From the NCBI RefSeq assembly GCF_003095655.1, contig NZ_CP029151.1:3559448-3623447 (forward strand): a stretch of 64,000 bases of DNA, in the 5' to 3' direction. The position numbers and the translations under genes were made by a program. Position 1 is the stretch's first letter; each line of letters opens with the position of its first letter. Positions 47,510 through 57,800 of the stretch are shown piece after piece. Below the pieces are notes generated by a model that was given only the letters and a program-made list of their open reading frames with translations, was not told the DNA's origin and searched no databases. The stretch is from Dokdonia sp. Dokd-P16 (GTDB taxonomy: Bacteria > Bacteroidota > Bacteroidia > Flavobacteriales > Flavobacteriaceae).

Positions 47510-49423
47510 CTATTTTGTGCTATCTTCTTCACTATTATCTTGCTGTCCTTCTAGTGTTTTTCTAATGTGCTCGCTGTCCCAGTGATTATCATAAGCTACA
47601 ATCCCTCTATTAAAGTCTTCGTTGAGGTAACGTTCTTGCTTTTCTAACTCTTGACGAGCGACAAAAATATAGCTATCTGTACCTTTCTTTGGTTCCTTGG
47701 CAAGTCGTCTCAAAATAGCTTCATCGTATTTTATAAAGTTCTGGACCTGTCTATTTAACGTATACTTTCTAAACCCTAATTTATGCAATGCATCACTAGC
47801 AAGGCTGAGTGAAGTATCTAGGGATTCTCTGTAAATATTTTCTATACCTAAGTTGAGTAAATCATAGGCGTCATCCCTATTCCTTGCTCTAATCATAAGT
47901 TCTACATGGGGATACTTTTCTTTAACAAGCTTTGTGACTTGCTTTGTTACCGTAGGATTATCTATAGCACAAATTAGAATTTTTGCCTGTGCAATTCCAG
48001 CAGATTCCAATAAATCTAAGCGCGTGGCATCACCGTAATACACCTCAAAGCCCATCTTGCGAAGAAAATCTACACGGTTTGAGTCTTGATCAAGAATGGT
48101 TGCCTCTACGCCATGAGACCTCAAAAAACGGCCAATTGTACTCCCAAAATGCCCAAAACCAACAAGAATCACATTCTGCGACTTTGCGATGTGATCCATA
48201 GGTCGTTTTATAGACTCTTTGGTTCCTATTCTAGGTAATATAAAACGCTCGTTTATCATCCCTGTGATGGGCGTAAGTGACATGGTAAGCGCTGTGATTA
48301 CTAGCATCATATCCATTTGATCTTGCTCTAGCAATTGCAAGCTGAATGCGAAAGAAAGCAAGACAAATGCAAATTCTCCTATCTGCGATAAGCTAAAGGT
48401 GAGCAGCAGTTTCTGATCTAATTTTAGTTTAAAGATCCATCCTGTGATAAATAATACGATCGCTTTTAAAACTACAATCGCGATCAAAATCCCGCCTATG
48501 GTGAGCGGATTTTTGGCAATCACAATAAAGTTAATGGAAGCTCCTACGGCCATAAAAAACAGGCCGAGCAGTAAGTTTTTAAAAGGCTCAAGGGTACTTT
48601 CTAGCTCATGTTTGAATTCGCTATTAGACAGTACTACTCCGCCCAAAAACGCACCTAGCGCAGGACTGAGACCTACATATTCCATTAAAAAAGAAATAGA
48701 AAATACAATCAATAATGCAGAGGCTATAAGTAGTTCTCTTACTCCTGTATTTGCGACTTTACGCAGCATAGGTACAATTAAAAATTTACCGGCAACTATG
48801 ATAATAACTACAGAAAGAATAATTGCAAGCGTTTGAAAACCGATAGGCAAACCATCTAATAAATTCTCAGACGCTCCATGACCTTCACCACCAGCCACCG
48901 TTGTGGCAGTAGAGAGCAGTGGCAATGCACCTAGCATGAAAATTACAATGATATCTTGAAAAAGTAAAATAGAAAATGAGGATGCTCCATAAGTGGTATC
49001 CATCATCCCTTTCTCCTTTATGGTTTGCAAAGCAATTGCTGTAGATGACAGTGCTACGGCCATGGAGATTACAAGAGAGACTTTCCAGTCGTAGCCTAGA
49101 GAGGTGAACAAGAAATAAGTTAGTAGCATGGTCCCTCCTACCTGCAATCCTCCCATACCTAGGATGGTCTTGCGCATGTTCCAGAAATTCTTAGGCTCAA
49201 TTTCTAAACCTATTAAGAATAACATAACCACCACACCAAACTCTGCAAAGTGTAATATATCTTCTCCCTCTTGACCTATAAATCCTAATACGTAAGGGCC
49301 TATGAGTACGCCTGCTAGTAAATAACCTATTACCGAACTTAATCCTAATCGCTTTGCGATATACACACAAATGATGGCTCCCGTAAGAAAGACTATGGCT
49401 TCAAAAAGAATACTTCCTGTCAT
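47510..49423 (-). CDS. Kef-type cation/proton antiporter with RCK domain
   Basis: A 637-residue protein: about twelve membrane spans of the CPA2 family (residues 1-385), with the KefB/C-like GYLLAGVLIGPYVLG start, then an RCK_N (Rossmann) domain with NVILVGFGHFGSTIGRFL (about 413-430) and the acidic GDATRLDLLE segment. A charged C-terminal tail follows. Kef systems release potassium to acidify the cytoplasm in response to electrophile-glutathione adducts; the ligand in flavobacteria is unknown. It begins 3 bases after the partner oxidoreductase gene. Confidence 0.93.
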   Translation of the reverse strand: MTGSILFEAIVFLTGAIICVYIAKRLGLSSVIGYLLAGVLIGPYVLGFIGQEGEDILHFAEFGVVVMLFLIGLEIEPKNFWNMRKTILGMGGLQVGGTMLLTYFLFTSLGYDWKVSLVISMAVALSSTAIALQTIKEKGMMDTTYGASSFSILLFQDIIVIFMLGALPLLSTATTVAGGEGHGASENLLDGLPIGFQTLAIILSVVIIIVAGKFLIVPMLRKVANTGVRELLIASALLIVFSISFLMEYVGLSPALGAFLGGVVLSNSEFKHELESTLEPFKNLLLGLFFMAVGASINFIVIAKNPLTIGGILIAIVVLKAIVLFITGWIFKLKLDQKLLLTFSLSQIGEFAFVLLSFAFSLQLLEQDQMDMMLVITALTMSLTPITGMINERFILPRIGTKESIKRPMDHIAKSQNVILVGFGHFGSTIGRFLRSHGVEATILDQDSNRVDFLRKMGFEVYYGDATRLDLLESAGIAQAKILICAIDNPTVTKQVTKLVKEKYPHVELMIRARNRDDAYDLLNLGIENIYRESLDTSLSLASDALHKLGFRKYTLNRQVQNFIKYDEAILRRLAKEPKKGTDSYIFVARQELEKQERYLNEDFNRGIVAYDNHWDSEHIRKTLEGQQDNSEEDSTK

Positions 49424-49426
49424 AAC

Positions 49427-50023
49427 TTATTGGATATTTAACTGTGGGAGGTCATTTAAGAAAACACAATTTGCTACTTCTGGTACCATTACCTCCTGTT
49501 GAAGTAACTGTAATAATGACTTATAGCTGATTGCGTGACTATCTAATTGTGTGTTACTCAATTGGTGTGTTCCCATGACGGTAAATGGAGGATAATACTG
49601 CATCCCACACAAGGTTGCTGTCTGCTCAAAAGGTCTCAAAAATTCATTAATGGTAAAGCTATTACTTCCTTGTGCACAATACACTTCTTTTGAGCCACCA
49701 GTAGTAATCACATTGAGACAGGTTTTTCCTTTGAGTGCAATACCATCAGGTCCATATGCCCAGCCAAACTCTAATACCATATCTATCCACTGCTTCATTA
49801 AAGGCGGACAACTATACCAATATAATGGATGGTGCCAGATAACAATATCGTGAGCAATAAGTAAATCCTTTTCGGCTTCTACATCAATATGAAAATCTGG
49901 GTATTGTTCATAAAGATCATGAAAAGTAACACCCTCCATATCTTGAATGTAAGATACTAGTGACGTATTTGCCCTAGATTTTTCAAATTTAGGATGTGAG
50001 AATAAAACAAGTATCTTCTTCAT
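49427..50023 (-). CDS. KefF/KefG-like NAD(P)H oxidoreductase, antiporter partner
   Basis: A 198-residue flavodoxin-like quinone reductase with the FSHPKFEKSRANTSL start, the HDIVIWHHPLYWYSCPPLMKQWID block (about residues 55-78) and the TTGGSKE motif typical of the KefF/KefG/NQO family. In enteric bacteria such proteins are required to activate KefB or KefC. Here the antiporter gene follows directly, so the same pairing is expected. Confidence 0.93.
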   Translation of the reverse strand: MKKILVLFSHPKFEKSRANTSLVSYIQDMEGVTFHDLYEQYPDFHIDVEAEKDLLIAHDIVIWHHPLYWYSCPPLMKQWIDMVLEFGWAYGPDGIALKGKTCLNVITTGGSKEVYCAQGSNSFTINEFLRPFEQTATLCGMQYYPPFTVMGTHQLSNTQLDSHAISYKSLLQLLQQEVMVPEVANCVFLNDLPQLNIQ

Positions 50024-50121
50024 GTATGTGTACCGTTAATGTTGGCGAAAGCCAACTAGTAAGAATTATAGTAATCCTTAAAATGCGTAATGTGAATATT
50101 GAAAAAACTAACGCTTTAAGC

Positions 50122-50505
50122 TTATAGCACGTTTTTATTAAATATATCTTCTAGCACACTCGCTGGATCTTCACATAAACCAGGATGCGTTTTTGAGCTT
50201 TGTATGATGGTGCTTCTACAAGCAGTAAGCCATCTAAATCTATCTGAAAGTTCCATCGCGCCTATGCGACCTCCGGCAGGTGTACCTTTGCAAACAAGTT
50301 CCCAGGCTTCTAGATATGCTTGATATTTTTTAATGTCTACATCTGTACAGAAGGCTTTCCACTTATCTGGACATATATGATACTTTATTCCCAGATACTT
50401 TTTCTTTTTTGAAAACACAATGACACCTACATTAAAGAACTCTTCACGTTCTACTTTAGGTACAATTCTAATAGTGGCATACTCAAAGGTATATTTATCT
50501 TGCAT
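50122..50505 (-). CDS. DUF3037 protein
   Basis: A 127-residue protein beginning QDKYTFEYATIRIVPKVEREEFFNVGVIVF, the DUF3037 hallmark. Function unknown. The start overlaps the end of the HipA-like kinase gene by 11 bases, so translation is coupled. The pair occurs widely in bacteria as a two-gene unit. Confidence 0.9.
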   Translation of the reverse strand: MQDKYTFEYATIRIVPKVEREEFFNVGVIVFSKKKKYLGIKYHICPDKWKAFCTDVDIKKYQAYLEAWELVCKGTPAGGRIGAMELSDRFRWLTACRSTIIQSSKTHPGLCEDPASVLEDIFNKNVL

Positions 50506-51274
50506 CCTCTCCTTCTTTTACTAAGATATCAATTTTTGATAATCTAGAATTAATAAACTCAAGGTAAGCTGCTCTCATATCACTAGGAGTCATGGTATCA
50601 AACTCAGATATTAACCAGTCTTCTGGTATATTTGAGATGATATCTTCTAGTTTTTCTTGCGTTAATAGCTCCTTTATTGCGATTGCCGCTTCTGGTAAGC
50701 GCGTTGCTTTCTCAAGCAATACATGATCTTTTACTAGCGGGAAAGTACGCTCTAGGTGATTTTTCCAATTTTTCCAATCATGGTGAAAATAAAAACTTGC
50801 ACCGTTATCAATCACCCATATCTCATTATGCCACTGCAAGAGATTTGTATTTTTTGCTGTTCTATCTATATTACTTATAATACAGTCTAGTAACACTATT
50901 TTTGAAGCAGTAAGCGCATCTACCGTACTAACCAGCGGATCATAAGTAATCGCTTCTGATAAGAAATGAAGCCCAAAGTTTAAACCAACGCTAAACTTCA
51001 ATAAATCCTGAATCTCCTCATCTGGCTCTGTTTTACTAAAAGAGTCATCTAGATTCATAAACACAAGCTCTGGAACATGGAGTACTATCGCTCTTGCTAT
51101 TTCTCCTCCTAGAAGCTCAGCTATAAGTGCTTTCTTACCTTGGCCCGCTCCTCTAAACTTGAGCACATATAAATAATCATCATCTGCCTTTACTAAAGCT
51201 GGAAGTGATCCTCCTTCTCGTAAAGGTTGCAAGTATTGCACAACATTTACGGTTCTTAATTGTAGCATATCCAT
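50495..51274 (-). CDS. HipA-like kinase family protein
   Basis: A 259-residue single-domain member of the HipA-like kinase superfamily. Visible are the nucleotide-site segment DDDYLYVLKFRGAGQGKKALIAE near residue 35, the catalytic-loop equivalent DCIISNIDRTAKNTN (about residues 133-147) and the metal-site equivalent VIDNGASF. No HipB-like antitoxin is encoded nearby; DUF3037 is the conserved neighbour, so classic HipBA toxin activity should not be assumed. Substrate unknown. Confidence 0.85.
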   Translation of the reverse strand: MDMLQLRTVNVVQYLQPLREGGSLPALVKADDDYLYVLKFRGAGQGKKALIAELLGGEIARAIVLHVPELVFMNLDDSFSKTEPDEEIQDLLKFSVGLNFGLHFLSEAITYDPLVSTVDALTASKIVLLDCIISNIDRTAKNTNLLQWHNEIWVIDNGASFYFHHDWKNWKNHLERTFPLVKDHVLLEKATRLPEAAIAIKELLTQEKLEDIISNIPEDWLISEFDTMTPSDMRAAYLEFINSRLSKIDILVKEGEDAR

Positions 51275-51847
51275 ATACAGTATTCTCTTTTCTGAGGTTG
51301 TCCCCCTTACTGCAAATTTAAGTGATTACTTATTGGTCTTCCCTACTAATATTGTGGAGCATTTTTAACACACATGTGAACATATCAACTTTTTTACAAG
51401 TATAATTTATTCAACAAACCACGTAATTTTAACAGTTTTGTTTAATTACGCTTTCGCGAAAATGTAAATCTATAATTCAAGGTTAATTAAATATGATTTG
51501 TTTTGCTGTTTATTACTTGTAAAATTCTATCAAATGCTAATTTATAACGTTTAAGTGTTAATTAATTCATATTAGCTGTATTTAGTCTTGCAAATACAAA
51601 AACAATTTAATAATTTTCCTACACATTAAACTTGTATAAATCAACATTCTACAACCAGTTTTGTACAAGTAAAAGTTCTTAATTACACAAATACCTAACG
51701 CTAGTCTTAAACAAACTGGTGGCAAGTATTACTTTGATTAAACGGACTCTTATACGATTAATCAAATTTGAATTTTATTGTTTTTAATGATGTGTACTCG
51801 ACATTCATTAGTTAGATGTTTTATTAAAATAATTTAAAACGACTACC
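51275..51847. other. 573-base AT-rich intergenic region upstream of the adhesin
   Basis: No gene was found in any frame. It holds a degenerate dispersed palindrome (51450-51463) and four copies of the heptamer TACAAGT or its complement ACTTGTA (51395-51401, 51515-51521, 51630-51636, 51664-51670). The divergent arrangement means that it must contain the promoters for the HipA-like operon and the adhesin; I could not fix a convincing -7 element for either. Confidence 0.6.
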
Positions 51848-54800
51848 ATGAAGAGAAAAACTACCTATCCATTGCCCTTGAACAGCTTCATAGTAATTTT
51901 ATTACTTGCTTGCTTCTCAATGAATGCACAAGAGCAATCATTTGCAACCACTATTCTCAACCAAGAAAATGTTGACAATGCAAATCTATCTGTAAATGAA
52001 GACTTAACAGACTTTGCCGAGGTTAGAGCAAACTCTGGAACACTTTTTTTTGGTGCATATGATGGTGTACTTGAGTTAGCATACGGAGAACTACTGCCAG
52101 CAAATACCACATCATATATTAAAATAGAAACAGAAGATGACTTATTACCTTCTTTACTAGGTGGTAGTCTCGGTAATTTACTTGCAGATGTGTTGGGGAT
52201 TGTATTAATAGGTAATCAAGAATTTACCGTAAAGGCATTAAATGGTAATACTACCGTGCTAAGTGCAGTATCATCAGACCCTAATACATTTAGCGGTGCT
52301 AGAACACAAATAGTGACCGATGCACAGGGAGATTATTATATAGCACTCACACCAGACCAACCATATAGCAGTATAGAAATTACAAATAGTATAGGTTCCT
52401 TAATTGGACTAAATCAAGAACGTTCTTTGAAAGTTTATGGAGCTTTCTACGGCGCAGATGCACCTATTTGTAACACTCCTTCATTTACCTCATTTGACGG
52501 GACTGGGCTTAATCTAGATTTAATAAATCTAGGAGGCGCTGGGGTCACAAATATTGAAAATGCAATTGATGGAGATCCTACAACATTCTCAGAGTTAAGT
52601 TTGGGAGTATTATCAATTGCTGCAACGATAGAACAAGAAATTTATTTTCAAAATACAACACAACCCACAGAAGATTTTAAAATTCGCCTTGCTGTCGATC
52701 CAAGTTTATTAGCACTAGGAGTGGCAAATAATATCCAATTTGAGGCCTACAACGGAACAAATCTAGTTGCAACAAGAGACTTAGGTTCGTTATTAAATCT
52801 TGAGCTTATCAATTTATTACAAAGTAATAATCCGGTAGATATAGGTTTTGATGTTTCGGCTCCTGTAGATAGGATTGTAGTTAGTTATTCTTCATTATTA
52901 AATACCTCATTGAGTCAGCGACTTGATTTATATGATGTTTCGGTGACTCCTGCTATTCCGGAAATTGCTGCAGCATCTAAAAATATTACCTTATGTGAAA
53001 ATAGCACTGCAGATCTTACTGCTACTACTGATGCTACAAACTCACAAATAAATTGGTATGATGCAGAGCAAGGTGGGACTTTACTTGCAACAGTAGATAG
53101 TGGTGAAGCTTTTACGACCCCATCATTAACAGAAAGTACTACTTTCTATGCTGCTGCTACCGCAAATGGATGTACTGTAGCGTCTGTGAGAACTGCTGTT
53201 TTAGTGACCATTAACCCTACTCCAAGAGCTTCAGATATTCTAGTAGCAGGTTTTGACTCTGCTATATGTTTACCAGAGGTATTAGAGATTGTACCGTCAA
53301 GTACCATCTCAAATAACTTCAAATATTATTTTGATCCTAATAAAAATGTAGAGATTACTAATGGGCTTACTGCAGATGGAATCATCTATGCAATTAATGA
53401 CAGTAAGCTTGAGATCACAGGATTAAATGAAGCAAATAATCCTGATAATATATTTATTTCAACCATTGAGCCTGCTACTGGTTGTGAGAATAGTCCTGGT
53501 GATTTGAGACAAGTGTCTATAATTCTTGCAAATACCCCAAATATCTCCATAAATCTCACGGAGAATATTACCGCAGATGATGTCATTAATAGTATTGAGC
53601 AAAATAATGATATTACCATTTCTGGTGTAGTTACAGGAGATGCACAAGAAAACGATGAAGTAACTATTACGGTAAATAATACAAATTACACAGCATTATT
53701 GGATGCAACCTTAAGCTTCGCTACAGACATTCTAGGCGCAGAATTAGTACTTGACGCAGATTCAACTATTGATGCATCGATAACGGTTGTTGGTACTTTA
53801 TGTACTGCCACAGCTATTGATAGCGAGGCTTACACAGTAGATATTAACAGTCCAACTACTCCAACGGTTAATCCGCAAGTTACCAATGACACCACACCGC
53901 TCATTACTGGTACAGGAGATTCTGATGATGAGCTGACTGTAATTGTAAATGGTGTTACCTATACCGAAGGTGATGGAAACCTTACCGATAATGGTGATGA
54001 TACGTGGAGCCTGCAAATTCCTGATGGAAGTGAACTACCAGATGGAACGTATGATGTAGATGCTTCTGTGGAAGATACTGTTGGGAATATTGCTTCAGAT
54101 ATAACAACTGATGAATTAGTAATTGACGCTACTGCGCCTACAACTCCAACGGTTGCAGCACAAACTACGAATGACACCACACCATTGATTACAGGTACAG
54201 CAGATTCTGATGATGGGCTGACTGTAATTGTAAACGGAGTGACCTACACCGAAGGTGATGGAAACCTTACCGATAATGGCGATGATACATGGTCTCTACA
54301 AATACCAGATGGAAATGTACTACCAGATGGAACCTATGATGTAGATGCTTCTGTGGAAGATGCGGTTGGGAATACTGCTTCAGATACAACTATTGATGAA
54401 TTAGTGATTGACGCTGCTGCGCCAACTACACCAACGGTAACAGCACAAACTACGAATGACACCACGCCGCTGATTACAGGTACAGCAGATTCGGATGATG
54501 AGCTAACTGTAATTGTAAATGGAGTAACCTACACAGAAGGTGATGGAAACCTAACCGATAATGGTGATGATACGTGGAGCCTGGAGATTCCTGATGGAAA
54601 CGAAATTCCAGATGGTACCTATGATGTAGATGCTTCTGTGGAAGATACGGTTGGAAATACTGCTTCAGATGCTACAACGGCTGAGCTAGTAATTGATGCT
54701 ACTGCGCCTACTACTCCAACTATTACAGAACAAACTACCAATGACACCACGCCATTAATTACTGGTACAGCAGATTCGGATGATGAGCTAACTGTAATTG

Positions 54801-57800
54801 TAAACGGAGTGACCTACACCGAAAGTGATGGAAACCTAACTGATAATGGTGATGACACTTGGTCTTTACAGATTCCTGATGGAAGTGAAATCTCTGATGG
54901 AACCTATGATGTAGATGCTTCTTTGGAAGATACCGTTGGAAATATTGCTTCGGATACAACAACAGATGAATTAGTAATTGACGCTACTGCGCCAACAACG
55001 CCAACGGTTGATCCGCAAACTACGAATGACACCACGCCGCTAATCACAGGTACTGCAGATTCTGATGATGAGCTGACTGTAATTGCAAATGGAGTTACTT
55101 ACACCGAAGGTGATAGTAACCTCATCGATAATGGTGATGATACGTGGAGCCTGCAGATTCCTGATGGAAGCGAACTACCAGATGGAACTTATGATGTGGA
55201 TGCTTCGGTGGAAGATGCAGTTGGAAATACTGCTTCGGATACAACAATTGATGAATTAGTAATTGACTCTGCTTCCCCAACGACGCCAACGGTTGTTCCG
55301 CAAACCACAAATGACACCACTCCACTAATTACAGGAACAGCAGATTCTGATGATGAGCTAACAGTAATTGTAAATGGAGTTACCTACACCGAAGGTGATG
55401 GTAACCTCATCGATAATGGTGATGACACTTTTAGCTTGCAGATTCCTGATGGAAGTGAATATTAGATGGAACGTATAATGTAGATGTTACTGTGGAAGAT
55501 GCAGTTGGTAATACTGCTTCGGATACAACAACTGATGAATTAGTAATTGACGCTACTGCGCCAACAACGCCAACGGTTGCAGCACAAACTACGAATGACA
55601 CCACACCATTAATTACAGGTACAGCAGATTCTGAAGATGGGCTGACTGTAATTGTAAATGGAATTACTTATACTGAAGGCGATGGAAATCTTACCGATAA
55701 TGGTGATGATACGTGGAGCTTGCAGATTCCTGATGGAAACGAACTAACAGACGGAACTTATGATGTAGATGCTTCTGTGGAAGATACGGTTGGAAATACA
55801 GCTTCGGATACAACAACAAACGAGCTGGTAATTGACTCTACTGCACCAACTACGCCAACGGTTAATTCTCAAACTACTAATGACTCCACGCCATTGATTA
55901 CTGGTACAGCAGATTCTGATGATGAGCTGACTGTAATTGTAAACGGAGTTACTTATACTGAAGGTGATGGAAACCTTACCGATAATGGTGATGATACGTG
56001 GAGCTTGCAAATTCCTGATGGAAGCGAACTACCAGACGGAACGTATGATGTAGATGTTTCTGTGGAAGATGCGGTTGGGAATACAGCTTCGGATACAACA
56101 ACAGATGAATTAGTAATTGACGCTACTGCGCCTACAACTCCAACGGTTGTTCCGCAAACCACAAATGACACCACTCCACTAATTACAGGAACAGGAGATT
56201 CTGATGATGAGCTGACTGTAATTGTAAATGGTGTTACCTATACCGAAGGTGATGGAAACCTTACCGATAATGGTATGATACGTGGAGCTTGCAGATTCCT
56301 GATGGAAGCGAAATTCCTGATGGAACCTATGATGTAGATGCTTCTGTGGAAGATACGTTGGGAATACTGCTTCTGATATTACTACTGATGAATTAACCAT
56401 TGACTCTGCTTCCCCAACGACGCCAACGATTACTGCTCAAACCACAAATGATACCACTCCACTGATTAATGGTACAGCAGATTCTGATGATGAGCTGACA
56501 GTAATTGTAAATGGAGTAACCTACACCGAAGGTGATGGAAATCTACCGATAATGGTGATGATACGTGGAGCCTGCAGATTCCTGATGGAAGTGAACTACC
56601 AGATGGAACGTATGATGTAGATGCTTCTGTTGAAGATGCTGTTGGAAATACTGCTTCAGATACAACAACAGATGAATTAACCATTGACTCTGCTTCCCAA
56701 CGACGCCAACGGTTACTGCTCAAACTACGAATGACACCACGCCATTAATTACTGGTACAGCAGATTCTGATGATGAGCTTACAATAATCGTAAATGGAGT
56801 AACCTACACTGAAGGTGATGGAAACCTTACCGATAATGGGATGATACGTGGTCTCTACAAATACCTGATGGAAACGAACTACCAGATGGAACTTATGATG
56901 TAGATGTTTCTGTTGAAGATGCTGTTGGTAATACGGCTTCGGATACAACAACAAATGAATTAGTAATCGACGCTGCTGCGCCTACTACTCCAACAGTAAC
57001 AGGACAAACCACAAATGACAACACGCCACTGATTACAGGTACAGCAGATTCTGATGATGAGTTGACTGTAATTGTAAATGGAGTTACGTATACCGAAGGT
57101 GATGGAAACCTAACCGATAATGGTGATGATACGTGGAGCTTGCAGATTCCTGATGGAAACGAACTACTAGATGGCACCTATGATGTAGATGCTTCTGTGG
57201 AAGATACAGTTGGAAATACCGCTTCGGATATAACAACTGATGAATTAACCATTGACTCTGCTTCCCCAACGACGCCAACGGTTATTGCGCAAACTACCAA
57301 TGACACTACACCGCTGATTACAGGTACAGCAGATTCTGATGATGAGCTAACAGTAATCGTAAACGGAGTGACCTACACCGAAGGTGATGGAAACCTTACC
57401 GATAATGGAGATGATACGTGGAGCTTGCAAATACCTAACGGAAACGAAATACCAGATGGCACCTATGATGTAGATGTTTCGGTGGAAGATACTGTTGGGA
57501 ATACAGCTTCGGATATAACAACTGATGAATTAACCATTGACTCTGCTTCCCCAACGACGCCAACGGTTATTGCGCAAACTACCAATGACACTACACCGCT
57601 GATTACAGGTACAGCAGATTCTGATGATGAGCTGACTGTAATTGTAAATGGAATTACTTATACTGAAGGTGATGGAAATCTTACCGATAATGGTGATGAT
57701 ACGTGGAGCTTGCAGATTCCTGATGGAAACGAACTACTAGATGGAACTTATGATGTAGATGTTTCTGTTGAAGATACTGTTGGAAATACTGCTTCGGATA

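Noticed and set aside
50041..50056. Hairpin GTTGGC-GAAA-GCCAAC between two minus-strand genes
   Set aside because: A neat stem, but without a T-run on either strand; it may be a weak terminator but cannot be supported further.
50495..51274. Classic HipBA persister toxin
   Set aside because: There is no HipB-like helix-turn-helix antitoxin and the neighbour is DUF3037.
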